From positions 1-64,000 of the forward strand of contig JAQGHR010000149.1 in assembly GCA_028291545.1 (NCBI GenBank): 64,000 nucleotides of DNA. The letters are read 5' to 3'. The notes below the pieces were generated by a model. The model was not told where the DNA came from. It saw only the letters and a program-made list of their open reading frames with translations, and ran no database searches. Shown in pieces: positions 8,822 to 18,351 of the stretch; within the stretch, counting starts at the first letter, position 1; every line of letters starts with the position of its first letter. Source of the DNA: Planctomycetota bacterium. GTDB lineage: Bacteria > Planctomycetota > Planctomycetia > Isosphaerales > Isosphaeraceae. The position numbers were made by a program, and so were the translations under genes.

Positions 8822-10693
8822 CTACTTCCGCACCTTGATCTTGCACGGGTGAAGGACTTCGAGCCCGGCCGGATCGGTGATTGCCACCACGGCCGTGACG
8901 TCCCCCTCGGGGGAGGTTGGCGGAACGGTCCAGGTCAGCTCGCCGGATGGCCCTAAGGGATTGATCTGGATACCACCGTCGCGCAACCCGTACGCGATCC
9001 TTGAGCCGTCGGGCGAAAAGGCGACGGACATCGCACCGATCGCGCGATCGTATCCCATCGCGACCGTTTGAGCCCCCGACCTGAGGTCCCAGAGCCGTGC
9101 CGTGCCGTCGTCCGAAGCCGAGAGGACAAGCGCGCCATCGGGCGAGACCGCGGCGTCCTGGACAATGCCCGTGTGACCCTTGAACTTGCGGAACTCGCCG
9201 AGCGGCACGGGTTCGTCGGCCGAAGACAGGGCCTCACCCATGGCTAGCTCGGGCGGGCGGACCGATTCGCCCGCGCGGCGAGCCCCGATCCCCTTGGACC
9301 CGAGATCACCGCCGATGTTGAGCAACCGCTCTTCGGTCCCGGGACCGCGAGGCGGGGCGGCCACTTCGTTGTATACCTCGCCCTTGCCCTGAGGCACGCC
9401 CCCGGCGGCCGGCGACCCGCTAAAGGTATGTTGCAGCGTCTTGGTTCCCATCACGATCGTGCCCTTCTTGACCACGATGGTGGCCTCCAGCGACAGGACC
9501 ACCTCGCGAGGCCGGACCTGGACCGACGACGATCGGCCCAGGTCGACCATGTACGTGGCCTTGTCCGCCGTCAGGCGTGCCGGGGCGAGCCCCGTGATCG
9601 GCCCGGAGAGCACCTTCCCGTCGGCCAGGGTCACGCCGGGGGACGGGGCGCGGATGAGCGATCGCACATCGCCGAGCCGGATCTCCTTGCCGCCGACCTG
9701 GAACGCCTGGTCGGCCAGTTTCCCCTCGAACGCCTGGCCGCCGAGGCGGACGAGCGCGTTGAGCCGTTGATCCGGCTCGGCGGGGACCGGGACGACCGTC
9801 GCCGTGTAGGCCCCGCCTCCCTGCGATTTGGCCACAAAGCTGCGTTGCGGCCCGGTCCCGGCCGTCACCTTGATGGCGACTGCGAGATTGTCCGAGGTCC
9901 CGGCCACGCCCGGCCGGAGTACCGAGATCGTCCAGTCCACGGGCTTCGAGCGGTCGAGGTAGTCGATCGGCGGCGGGTCGAAGACGATGATCGGCCGCTT
10001 CAGATAATCGGCGAGCACGCCGACCGGGATGGCGAAGTTGATCCCCGCCGCCCCGTTCAGCTTGGCGACGATGACCCCGACCACGCGGCCCCCGGCGCCG
10101 AGCACCGGCCCTCCCGAGTTGCCGGGGTTCACGTCGCCGTCGAGCTGGATCAGGCCGAGCTTTCCCCCCACTTTGCGGAGCGATGTGATGTGCCCCCGAT
10201 TCACGCTGATGGACGGGTACTGGTCCGCCGGAGCCAGGACCCCGCCGAAGGGGAAGCCGAAGAACGCGACCTCCATCGTCAGCGAGAGATCCTTGTCCTG
10301 TCCCAGAGATAGCGGCGAGAGGCCGGGGATCGGGTCGATTTTGAGCAGCGCCAGATCGTTCTCCACATCCATATCGAGGATGCGGGCTTTCACGACCCGC
10401 TCCGTCTTCTCACCCCCGTCAAGAACCAACGTCACGACCTTGGCCCCGCTCGTGACGGCGGGCTCAACGACGTGGGCGTTGGTCACGAACAGGCCACCGA
10501 CATCCACGCAGAACGCCGAGCCGAACGCCCTGCCCCCCGGCAACGGGATCTCGATTAGCGCGGTCGCCTTCACGCCCCTGGCTACGGAATCCGCAACACC
10601 CGCACCCTTCTTCTGGGCAGAGGCCGACGGAGGGAAAGTCACCAAGACGACGAGCCCTATCAATAAACCGATACGGGAATGAATTTTTGACAA
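8822..10693 (-). CDS. Exported trypsin-like (S1C/DegP-type) serine protease with C-terminal WD40 repeats
   Basis: A 623-residue protein if translation starts at the TTG at 10693, which has GAGAAGGG upstream and gives a clear signal peptide ('RIGLLIGLVVLVTFPPSASA'). The ORF-track start 34 codons upstream gives an unlikely leader. The protease domain shows all three catalytic positions: His in 'LFVTNAHVV', Asp in 'DMDVENDLALLKI' and Ser in 'GDVNPGNSGGPVLG'. The middle region (about 250-470) is of unknown fold. The C-terminus has at least one WD40-like repeat pair ('GHTGIVQDAAVSPDGALVLS', 'DDGTARLWDLRSG', 'VAFSPDGSRIAYGLRDG'). No PDZ domain was recognised, which separates it from classical DegP. 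A periplasmic or surface quality-control or signalling role is inferred. Confidence 0.83.
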   Translation of the reverse strand: MSKIHSRIGLLIGLVVLVTFPPSASAQKKGAGVADSVARGVKATALIEIPLPGGRAFGSAFCVDVGGLFVTNAHVVEPAVTSGAKVVTLVLDGGEKTERVVKARILDMDVENDLALLKIDPIPGLSPLSLGQDKDLSLTMEVAFFGFPFGGVLAPADQYPSISVNRGHITSLRKVGGKLGLIQLDGDVNPGNSGGPVLGAGGRVVGVIVAKLNGAAGINFAIPVGVLADYLKRPIIVFDPPPIDYLDRSKPVDWTISVLRPGVAGTSDNLAVAIKVTAGTGPQRSFVAKSQGGGAYTATVVPVPAEPDQRLNALVRLGGQAFEGKLADQAFQVGGKEIRLGDVRSLIRAPSPGVTLADGKVLSGPITGLAPARLTADKATYMVDLGRSSSVQVRPREVVLSLEATIVVKKGTIVMGTKTLQHTFSGSPAAGGVPQGKGEVYNEVAAPPRGPGTEERLLNIGGDLGSKGIGARRAGESVRPPELAMGEALSSADEPVPLGEFRKFKGHTGIVQDAAVSPDGALVLSASDDGTARLWDLRSGAQTVAMGYDRAIGAMSVAFSPDGSRIAYGLRDGGIQINPLGPSGELTWTVPPTSPEGDVTAVVAITDPAGLEVLHPCKIKVRK

Positions 10694-11106
10694 GGAAGAG
10701 CCCTTCTCAGAATAAATCCTGGCGGTGCTTGGTCGAAAAACGCCGAAGCCCTCTGCGGGTGGTGACCCGAAAAAGGGACGAATTCGAGAGGGCACCCGAC
10801 GGGAGCATTTTTCACAATAAGAGACATTCCGCTCCCGGGTCGCGACCCGCCCGCAGAGCCAGTAAAACCTTGCGGGTGACGTAATTCAAATCAATTCCAG
10901 AATGGATCAATTTTTGAATCGGTAAATGGCTGCGCTGGGTTTCGGGCGAGATGACCCGCCTCGCCCACCTTGCTGGCGAGGCCATTCCGAGGTCCGGCTC
11001 GACTCTCGCAGCCGCTCGCGCGTTGACTTCACCGAGGAAGCGGTAGAATGTACGTCCTCATCCGTTTGAGAAGACGCGACACGCAAGGGACCGAGGGGTG
11101 CGATCG
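10694..11106. other. Divergent intergenic region between protease and SET-domain gene
   Basis: About 410 bases with no supported gene. It must hold the promoters for the minus-strand protease and the plus-strand SET-domain gene. It includes AT-richer stretches (around 10790-10830 and 10880-10925) that contrast with the GC-rich surroundings. A candidate promoter for the plus-strand gene is listed separately. Confidence 0.5.
11023..11049 (+). promoter_or_regulatory. Candidate sigma70-type promoter of the SET-domain gene
   Basis: TTGACT at 11023-11028 and TAGAAT at 11044-11049 resemble -35 and -10 elements, but the spacer is 15 bases, shorter than the ideal 17. They lie about 58 bases before the ATG at 11107. 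Only sequence resemblance supports this. Confidence 0.3.
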
Positions 11107-11508
11107 ATGGCACGACAGACCGGCAAGAACCACGCCCCGCATCTCGTCATCAAGCGGATCAAGGGGAAGGGGCGAGGCGTCTTCGCCGGACGCCCGATCG
11201 CGAAGGACGAGATCATCGAGCGGGTGCCCATGCTCGTCATTCCGAAGAAGGAGTTCGACGAACATCTCGGCTCGACGATCCTGTACAAGTATTGCTTCGA
11301 CTGGCGCAAGGACTCCGTGGCGCTGGCGCTCGGCTACGGGTCGCTCTATAACCACTCCTTCGGCCCGAACGCCCTTTATGAGGACGTGGGGCCGCAACTG
11401 AAGGTCTTCATCGCGCTGCGGGACATCCGGCCCGGCGAGGAGATCACGATCAATTACAACGGCCGGCCCAGGGGCCGGAAGTCCGTCGAATTCTCTGTCA
11501 TTCCATGA
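11107..11508 (+). CDS. Small SET-domain protein (putative protein-lysine methyltransferase)
   Basis: A 133-residue protein made almost entirely of a SET domain. Visible signatures are 'KGKGRGVFAGRPIAKDEII' near the N-terminus, 'GYGSLYNHSFGPNA' (the Asn-His-Ser motif that helps bind S-adenosylmethionine) and 'RPGEEITINYNG' near the C-terminus. The pre-SET and cysteine-rich post-SET regions of eukaryotic enzymes are absent, as in other small bacterial SET proteins. I chose the ATG at 11107 over the GTG at 11098 because GAGGGG sits at a good distance upstream. The target protein is unknown. The next gene starts 66 bases downstream on the same strand. Confidence 0.85.
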   Translation: MARQTGKNHAPHLVIKRIKGKGRGVFAGRPIAKDEIIERVPMLVIPKKEFDEHLGSTILYKYCFDWRKDSVALALGYGSLYNHSFGPNALYEDVGPQLKVFIALRDIRPGEEITINYNGRPRGRKSVEFSVIP

Positions 11509-11574
11509 GACTCGCGGCGATCGGCCCGCCGCCTTGTCGCGGGTCGCCGGGTTCGGGCGGTAAGGAGGACGAAC

Positions 11575-12399
11575 ATGGCGGAGACTCCGGGGGCAGTCTT
11601 GGGCCGGGTCATCTCGATCTGGCGTTATCCGGTCAAGTCCATGCTCGGCGAGGAGCTGGACGCGGTCGAAGTGACCGAACACGGCCTGCTCGGCGACCGG
11701 GCCTACGCGCTGATCGACGCGGAAACCGGCAAGGTGGCCAGCGCCAAGAACCCGCGACGATGGCCCACCCTCTTCGATTTCAAGGCGGTGCTTGCCGAGC
11801 CCGTCTCCCAGGGTTCTTCTCCGCCCCCGGCTCGGATCACGCTCCCGAGCGGTGAGGTGCTGACCACCGATGCCGAGGAGATCGAGTCGCGACTCTCCGA
11901 GGCGGTCGGACGCCCGGTCCGGCTGGCGCGATCCGCCTTCGAGGGGGCCACGGCCGAGGGGTACTGGCCCGACCACGAATGGCTCCCCCAACCGGACGAG
12001 CAGTTCGAATTCCCGCTCCCGGCCGGCGGGCTGTTCGACGGCGCCACGGTCCACCTGGTCACGACACGTTCGCTCGATCGTTTGCGCGCCGCCGCCCCCG
12101 AGAGCCGTTTCGATGTGCGTCGCTTCCGCCCGAACTTCGTGATCGACCCGACGGGCGCCGCCGACACGTTCGCGGAGGACGGCTGGATCGGCCAGACCCT
12201 CCAGGTCGGCGGCGTGCTGCTCAGGATTGACCGCCCGACTCCGCGTTGCGTCATGACGACGCTGGCGCAAGGGGATCTGCCGAAGGACTCGACAGTTCTC
12301 CGCACGGCCGTGCGAGAGAACGGCGGCAATGTCGGCGTGTATGCCACGGTCATCCGTCACGGCCTCGTGAAGATCGGAGACACGATCGGCGTGCCCTGA
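11575..12399 (+). CDS. MOSC-domain protein (MOSC N-terminal beta-barrel plus MOSC domain)
   Basis: A 274-residue protein of the molybdenum-cofactor sulfurase C-terminal (MOSC) superfamily. The N-terminal beta-barrel domain is recognised by 'WRYPVKSMLGEELDAV' and 'GLLGDRAYALID'. The MOSC domain has 'RRFRPNFVID', 'WIGQTLQVGGVLLRI' and 'TPRCVMTTLAQGDLPKD', in which the Cys is the conserved candidate for persulfide or Moco-ligand chemistry. A strong ribosome site (TAAGGAGG) precedes the ATG. Proteins of this class include amidoxime-reducing components and YcbX-like enzymes that act on N-hydroxylated compounds. No partner ferredoxin domain is fused here. The exact substrate is unknown. Confidence 0.88.
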   Translation: MAETPGAVLGRVISIWRYPVKSMLGEELDAVEVTEHGLLGDRAYALIDAETGKVASAKNPRRWPTLFDFKAVLAEPVSQGSSPPPARITLPSGEVLTTDAEEIESRLSEAVGRPVRLARSAFEGATAEGYWPDHEWLPQPDEQFEFPLPAGGLFDGATVHLVTTRSLDRLRAAAPESRFDVRRFRPNFVIDPTGAADTFAEDGWIGQTLQVGGVLLRIDRPTPRCVMTTLAQGDLPKDSTVLRTAVRENGGNVGVYATVIRHGLVKIGDTIGVP

Positions 12400-12552
12400 G
12401 GAGTCAGCCCTACGGGCGAGCACAACCTGCGTGAAACTAGCAACCCATTAGGCTCACGAGGTCCTTCCCGCGAGCCCGGCATCGCAGGAGATCGCTGACC
12501 GGTCGCGGCGTCGACCGCATTGACGACCGCCCCCCTTGGAGGCTCGCGACCC

Positions 12553-14010
12553 ATGAGGAATTTGTCTCGCCCAAGCCCCTTGCTCATCGCACTGGGGATG
12601 ATCCTCTTGCACGGCGACATTGCGGCCGTGCTCGGGGCAGCAGGACGCCCCAATATCATCGTGGTCATGGCGGATGACGTCGGATACGGCGATCTGGCCT
12701 GCCTGGGAAACCCGATTATCCAGACGCCCCACCTGGACGCTCTCCACAAGGAAAGCGTGCGATTCACGGATTTTCATGTCAGCCCGACGTGCGCCCCAAC
12801 CCGAGCGGCCCTCCTGACCGGTCGCCATGAATTCAAGTCCGGCGTCACGCATACGATTTACGAGAGGGAACGCCTGAGCCTCCGGGCGACGACCCTCGCG
12901 CAGTTGCTCAAGTCCCGCAGCTATGCCACCGGTATCTTCGGGAAATGGCATCTGGGGGACGAGGCCAGCTATCAGCCGGATCGTCGCGGTTTCGAGGAGG
13001 TGTACATCCACGGCGGAGGCGGCATCGGCCAGACGTTCCCGGGCAGTTGCGGCGACGCACCCGGCAATACCTATTTCGATCCCGCGCTCTTCCATAATGG
13101 AACGTTCGAGAAAACGAAGGGCTATTGCACCGACCTCTTCTTCCAGCGTGCGATGGGTTGGATGAGCGATCGTCGAGGCTCAGGCTCGCCCTTCTTCGCC
13201 CTCATCACGCCGAATGCCGCCCATGAGCCGCTCCAATGCCCGGAAAGCTACGCGAAGCGCCATGAGGGGAAGGTGCCGCGAGATGTCGCGAAATTCTACG
13301 GGATGATCGAGAACATCGACGACAACGTCGGCCTTCTCATGAAGAAACTGCAAGAATGGGGGATTGCGCAAGACACGCTCGTCATCTTCCTGACCGATAA
13401 CGGCGGCACCGTCGGTACCCGAATCTTCAACGCCGGGATGCGCGGGAGCAAGGTTACGCCCTATCAGGGAGGGACCCGGGTCCCGTCATTCTGGCGATGG
13501 CCCGCCGGCTTTCGGGGAGGGCGGGACGTCCCGGTCCTCACCGCGCATATCGACATCTTCCCGACACTCGCCGCGATCGCGGGCGTCGATCTCTCGGAGG
13601 AAGTACGATCCCAGGTCGAAGGTCGAACCCTCTGGCCGCTGTTGAAAGACCCGGCGGCCGATTGGCCGGATCGCGAGCTCGTCACCCACGTCGGCCGCTG
13701 GAATCGCGGCCAGGCGAACCGGTCAAAACACGCGAACGTCTCGATCCGGAACGCCCGATTCACCCTGGTCAACGACGTTGAACTCTACGACCTGAAGGCG
13801 GACCCGTCCGAGACTCGTAACGTCATCGCCACCCACCCGGATGTCGTGGCGCATCTGAGGTCGAGTTACGATCGCTGGTGGCAGAGCATCCTCCCCCGGC
13901 TCGAGAACGAAGACGCGATCGGGCCCAGGATCAACCCATTCAAGGCGCTATACTGGACGCAGTTCGGCGGTGGACCAGATGCCGCTCTTCTCGATCAGAT
14001 GAACCCCTAG
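12553..14010 (+). CDS. Exported sulfatase (formylglycine-dependent arylsulfatase family)
   Basis: A 485-residue type I sulfatase with a signal peptide (about residues 1-30). Metal-binding Asp residues are in 'VVMADDVGYGDL' (about 39-48). The active-site motif is C80 in 'CAPTRAALLTGR', which fits C-x-P-S/T-x-R and would be converted to formylglycine by a sulfatase-modifying enzyme that is not in this window. Further family motifs are 'GIFGKWHLG' and 'VIFLTDNGG'. Planctomycetes carry many such enzymes for sulfated polysaccharides, but the substrate here is not predictable. I chose the ATG at 12553 rather than the TTG at 12520 because it begins the signal peptide and has TTGGAGG upstream. Confidence 0.9.
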   Translation: MRNLSRPSPLLIALGMILLHGDIAAVLGAAGRPNIIVVMADDVGYGDLACLGNPIIQTPHLDALHKESVRFTDFHVSPTCAPTRAALLTGRHEFKSGVTHTIYERERLSLRATTLAQLLKSRSYATGIFGKWHLGDEASYQPDRRGFEEVYIHGGGGIGQTFPGSCGDAPGNTYFDPALFHNGTFEKTKGYCTDLFFQRAMGWMSDRRGSGSPFFALITPNAAHEPLQCPESYAKRHEGKVPRDVAKFYGMIENIDDNVGLLMKKLQEWGIAQDTLVIFLTDNGGTVGTRIFNAGMRGSKVTPYQGGTRVPSFWRWPAGFRGGRDVPVLTAHIDIFPTLAAIAGVDLSEEVRSQVEGRTLWPLLKDPAADWPDRELVTHVGRWNRGQANRSKHANVSIRNARFTLVNDVELYDLKADPSETRNVIATHPDVVAHLRSSYDRWWQSILPRLENEDAIGPRINPFKALYWTQFGGGPDAALLDQMNP

Positions 14011-14142
14011 CGCGCGAACAACAGGTCCGAGAAGCCCGCCGTCAAGAAGAGCGGCACGGCCAAGAACTGAGCCAGGCTGCTCGGACCGTCAGTCGACGCT
14101 TTTGCGGACAAATAGCCGCCATTCGGCGGCCGGCAACGGGAG

Positions 14143-14216
14143 TGCGCCCGGCAGGATTCGAACCTGCGGCCTACGGTTTAGGAAACCGTCGCTCTATCCA
14201 CCTGAGCTACGGGCGC
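14143..14216 (-). tRNA. tRNA-Arg (anticodon CCT)
   Basis: Read on the minus strand, the 74-nt sequence folds as a full cloverleaf. The acceptor stem GCGCCCG pairs with CGGGCGC, the D-arm is GCTC..GAGC, and the anticodon stem ACGGT/ACCGT encloses the loop TTCCTAA (anticodon CCT, reading AGG). The T-arm is GCAGG-TTCGAAT-CCTGC and the discriminator base is A. CCA is not encoded. It lies opposite the flanking plus-strand genes. Confidence 0.96.
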
Positions 14217-14376
14217 GAGACGATCTTCAAGCGGGTCAGTGGACGATTGTGGGCGGCGATTGAGGTTCCTGTCAACTAGCCGTTCCGTCGGGCGAGCCGC
14301 TCGGCGTAGAATGGGGTCGGGGCGTGGCGTGGTAAGGCGCTGGCGCCGGGGATCAGGGCCGCGATCGAGAATCCTC

Positions 14377-17300
14377 ATGGCCGACGACGCACCAAAGATC
14401 GAACCGGTGCCGCCGCCGATGATCGGGAGTTATCGCCTGGTCGAGCCCCTGGGCTCGGGCGGGATGAGCTCGGTCTTTCGCGCGCTGCATGCGGAGACCG
14501 GGCACGAGGTCGCGGTCAAGGTCTTGCCACGGTACCTGGCGAAGAACCCGACGTTGCTCCAGAGGTTCCTGCGCGAGGCCAAAAGCGCCGAATCGCTCGA
14601 AGACCCGAACATCGTGGCCATCTACGATCGCGGGTCGGAGGCGGGCCGGTATTACCTGGTCCTGGAATATGTGCCGGGCGGCGACCTCCACGACCGGGTG
14701 CGGGACGGCGGGCCGATGCCGGTCGGCGAGGCGGTGGACTCGATCCGGCAGGTCGCGCGGGGCCTGCGGCACGCGGCGGGCCGGGGGTTGATCCACCGCG
14801 ACATCAAGCCCGCCAACATCCTTCGCACCCCCGAGGGGCGGGTGAAGGTGACCGACCTGGGCCTGGCGCTGCACACCTCCGAGGAAGACGAGCGCGTGAC
14901 CCGCGACGGGACAACCGTCGGCACCGTCGATTACATGGCGCCCGAGCAGGCCCGGGACAGCCGGGCCGCCAGCGTCAAGAGTGACATCTACTCGCTGGGC
15001 TGCACCTTCTACTACCTCCTGACCGGCACGCCCCCCTTCGCAGGCGGGGACGTGCCCGAGAAGCTCAAGGCCCATGCCACCGAGCCTCCGCCCGATATCC
15101 GCAAGACGCGGCCCGAGGCGCCGGAGATCCTGGCCAGGCTGATCCAGAAGATGATGGCGAAACGGCCCGAGCGCCGGTTCGTGGATTACGATCAACTCCT
15201 GGAGACGCTCGACGCCGTGGCGGCGTCGCTGACCGCGACGACCGGGGCGTCCCAGGCCGCTCCGTTGATGGCGCTGATCGACGACGAGGACGACGAGCCC
15301 GAGCACGGACCGCTGCTCGCCTTGATTGACGAGGAGAGCGACGAGCGGACCGGGCCGCTGCTCGCCCTGATTGATGACGAGGACGACGACCAGGGATTCG
15401 CACTAGGGTCCGGGCCGACGCGCTCGCCCGGATCGACGGCGGCGTCCCCGTCGCTGGAGTCGTGGGGCGAAACGGGCACGAAACGAGGGAACCGCACCGG
15501 ATCGTCGCCCGGGGACCTGAACATCGCGGACCTGGCGGCGATTGATGAGGGGACTCCAAGCCGTCCCTCGGTCCGAAAGCCCCCGAAGTCCGCCACGACC
15601 GTGCCGGCCGGCTCGCGGGTCGAGCCCGTGTATACGCCTCCGCCGGAGGTGGCGTACGACCTGGAACCGGCCATCGCGTCTACCCCGCATCTCTATGAGT
15701 TGCCCCCGCGTTCCTCACCGGGGCTGCCGATCGAGACCTGGATCGTGCGGGTCGTGCTGGGCGCGGTGCTGCTGCTGTTGCTCTGGTTCGGCTGGTCGCA
15801 GGTCGTCGCACCGCGATTGTTCAATCCCGCCCCGGGTGTCGGCGGGGGGATGGCCGAGGAGGAGGGCGGCTCCAGCCCCAACAACGGCGGCACGATCGCG
15901 GAGGCAAGGCGGGCGAAATGGCGGGAACCGGCGGACCGCGTTGAGCCGCCCCCTGCAGAGCCTCCCGTGAAGCGGGACGTGCTGGCCCGGCTGGGAATGC
16001 CGCGGGCGGATCGCGAGGAGGCCGCCAGCGACGAAGGACCGTTCGTCACCGTGCGGCGGCTCAACGCGCGAGTCGACGACCTCACCCTCCCCGACCTGCC
16101 GAGGGCCTTCGACAAGCTCACGGGCGTGGTGGAAATCGCCGACGACGGCCCGTTCTTCGAGGACAATTTCCGGATCGCGGGCGAGTCCCGCGTCCTCCGC
16201 GCCAAGCCCAGGGACACCACCAGCACGAAGTCCGACTATCGGCCGATCCTGGTCATCACGAAGCCCACGGCCGCGTCGATCCAGGCCAGGCCGGCGGTCT
16301 TCGTGATGAACAGGCAGCGGCTCGTCGTCGAGGGGATCGATTTCGTGATCAACGGCGCGGACCTGACGCCCCGGCAAGAATCCATGTTCCTTTGCAAGGA
16401 TGCCGATCTGACCTTGCGGGACTGCACGATCACGGTCGTCGGGCCGATCAAGCACGAGTACGCCATCGTGCAGGTCGGCGAGCGTGGGGTCGCGGCCAAC
16501 GCGCCGGCGTCGACGGTGCGATTCGAGCGCACGCGGATCCGGGGCGAGGTCGCGGCGGTCCGGCTCGCCGGTCCGGCCGAGGTGACGTTCGCGAGGTCGG
16601 CCGTCGTTGTCGGGCGGTCGCCGATCGTGGTCGCGGGCGAGGTCAAGTCCGAACGCTCGGTGGCAATCTTCCGCACGGTCATGGCGAGTCGTGGCTCGAT
16701 GATCAGCCTGTCGGGGATGGCGGGATCGGCCGACGCGCTGCCGATGACCGTGAGGGCGATGGAGTCGACCTTTGCGGCGATCGGACCGGGCCAGGCAAGC
16801 GCGCCGTTCGTGGGCATGAGCGAGATCCCCGCCGGCCCGGCGCGATCGCGTCCCCTGGTGACCTGGCGAGGCGAGGCGAACCGGTTCGACGGCTGGGGCG
16901 GGTGGTCGAGTGCCTCTCCGCAAGGGGTGCTGGCGACGATCCAGGCCAAGATGCCCGACGCGGAGCGGCTGAGCAATGAGACCTCCTCACCCTGGCCCGA
17001 AGCCGCCGCCGATCGCTGGTCGACCCCGGCGGTGCCCGCGACCGTCGCGACCCGGCTGGCCTCGCCGACGGTGCTCGTGGCGAAGCCCGCGCCGTTGCTG
17101 AAGGAGAAGACGCTCGGTCGGTTCGACCGGCTGGCCATCGGCGGCCCGGACACGGGTGGCAAGGTTCTTGCGCTGAAGTTCAACGCGGAGGACCCCTCCT
17201 GGAACGGCGACATCGGCCGGTTCCTGGCGGAGCTGCCGAAACGCGGCGTGAAGCGCGTCCGGGTGGACGTGACCGGGACCGGACGGCACGACGCGTCGCC

Positions 17301-18351
17301 GATCCTGATGCCCCCCGGCGTTTCGCTGGAGATCGCGGTGACCCCGGCCTCGCCCGGGGCGCCGCCCTTGATCTGGACGACGCCGGAAGGATCCAACGGC
17401 GAGGCGATGTTCGGGGTCCAGGCGGCGGAACTGGCCCTCACCGGGGTCAGGCTCACCGCCACGCCGAAGTCGCTCTTGAGATTCCTCGCTTCGGCGGATC
17501 ACGGCAACCTGTTCCTGTCGCGCTGCATCCTGACGGGTCCGGGTGAGGTGGAGAACGAGAGCGCGGTTGGCGGCCTGGTCGTGTTCAAAACCGACGGGAC
17601 GCGGCCGTTCCCGGACGCCTCGGGCGCGGCTCGCCCCGTGGTCGACCGGCCGTCGTGCGTGCTGACGGACTCGGTGTTCATCACGGGCGGAGACGCGATC
17701 ACGGCGGATGTCGGCCGGGGCGTGGTGGCCCTGACCAACTGCGCGATCGCCGCCGAGGCCAGCGCCCTGGTGCTTCGCCCCCAGTCCGTCCGCCGCGATC
17801 GCTTCGAGGCCGACCTGGTGCTCGATCGCTGCACGATCGCGGCCGAGAAGAACGTGGTGATGCTCGGGCCATGGACGGGGCTGGACCCCGGACCAGATCG
17901 GCCCTGGGTGATCTGGTCGTCCTCATGCATGTTCACGGATTCCTATCAGCGCACCGGCGGCTTCTCGCGAGGCGTCGCGCTGCGTTCGGCCGTCGATGGG
18001 ATGGCCCGGGGTGCGCTGGCCTGGCAATCCGCGCGAGACACCTACGACCTGACCCAGTTCACGGCCGCCGCCGACCTGACGGCGCCCTCAGGCCGGGCGG
18101 ACTTGCGGCGCTCGTGGGTCGAGCTCTGGGGGCCGAGCCACATCGTCTCGCCCAGCGGGCCGACGTCCTCGGGCGGTGAGCCGAACGCGCGACTACTCGT
18201 CGATCGGCTCAAGCCCGGCGAGATCGCTCCCGGCGACCTGGCGCTGGACCCGACTTATCCCCGAGGTCGGACCTCTCTGGACGTCGGCGCGGACCTCGGT
18301 CGAATGGGCATCGCGCCGACCGTTACCAAATTCCGGCCGGCGGGGAAGTAG
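14377..18351 (+). CDS. Membrane Ser/Thr protein kinase (PknB-like) with a large exported C-terminal region
   Basis: A 1,324-residue protein from the ATG at 14377 (the ORF-track start lies 46 codons upstream). The cytoplasmic kinase domain (about 19-280) has the Gly-rich loop 'GSGGMSSVF', the ATP Lys K48 in 'EVAVKVL', the catalytic 'HRDIKPANI' (140-148), a 'TDLGLA' DFG equivalent at D160 and 'MAPEQ' at 187-191. A juxtamembrane stretch contains three copies of an acidic motif related to 'PLLALIDDEDD' (296-337). One TM helix (about 455-477) leads to some 850 outward-facing residues. The second half includes segments such as 'CVLTDSVFITGGDAITADVG' resembling the short strands of right-handed beta-helices; this is a weak reading. 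It probably senses an extracytoplasmic signal; ligand and targets are unknown. Confidence 0.9.
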   Translation: MADDAPKIEPVPPPMIGSYRLVEPLGSGGMSSVFRALHAETGHEVAVKVLPRYLAKNPTLLQRFLREAKSAESLEDPNIVAIYDRGSEAGRYYLVLEYVPGGDLHDRVRDGGPMPVGEAVDSIRQVARGLRHAAGRGLIHRDIKPANILRTPEGRVKVTDLGLALHTSEEDERVTRDGTTVGTVDYMAPEQARDSRAASVKSDIYSLGCTFYYLLTGTPPFAGGDVPEKLKAHATEPPPDIRKTRPEAPEILARLIQKMMAKRPERRFVDYDQLLETLDAVAASLTATTGASQAAPLMALIDDEDDEPEHGPLLALIDEESDERTGPLLALIDDEDDDQGFALGSGPTRSPGSTAASPSLESWGETGTKRGNRTGSSPGDLNIADLAAIDEGTPSRPSVRKPPKSATTVPAGSRVEPVYTPPPEVAYDLEPAIASTPHLYELPPRSSPGLPIETWIVRVVLGAVLLLLLWFGWSQVVAPRLFNPAPGVGGGMAEEEGGSSPNNGGTIAEARRAKWREPADRVEPPPAEPPVKRDVLARLGMPRADREEAASDEGPFVTVRRLNARVDDLTLPDLPRAFDKLTGVVEIADDGPFFEDNFRIAGESRVLRAKPRDTTSTKSDYRPILVITKPTAASIQARPAVFVMNRQRLVVEGIDFVINGADLTPRQESMFLCKDADLTLRDCTITVVGPIKHEYAIVQVGERGVAANAPASTVRFERTRIRGEVAAVRLAGPAEVTFARSAVVVGRSPIVVAGEVKSERSVAIFRTVMASRGSMISLSGMAGSADALPMTVRAMESTFAAIGPGQASAPFVGMSEIPAGPARSRPLVTWRGEANRFDGWGGWSSASPQGVLATIQAKMPDAERLSNETSSPWPEAAADRWSTPAVPATVATRLASPTVLVAKPAPLLKEKTLGRFDRLAIGGPDTGGKVLALKFNAEDPSWNGDIGRFLAELPKRGVKRVRVDVTGTGRHDASPILMPPGVSLEIAVTPASPGAPPLIWTTPEGSNGEAMFGVQAAELALTGVRLTATPKSLLRFLASADHGNLFLSRCILTGPGEVENESAVGGLVVFKTDGTRPFPDASGAARPVVDRPSCVLTDSVFITGGDAITADVGRGVVALTNCAIAAEASALVLRPQSVRRDRFEADLVLDRCTIAAEKNVVMLGPWTGLDPGPDRPWVIWSSSCMFTDSYQRTGGFSRGVALRSAVDGMARGALAWQSARDTYDLTQFTAAADLTAPSGRADLRRSWVELWGPSHIVSPSGPTSSGGEPNARLLVDRLKPGEIAPGDLALDPTYPRGRTSLDVGADLGRMGIAPTVTKFRPAGK

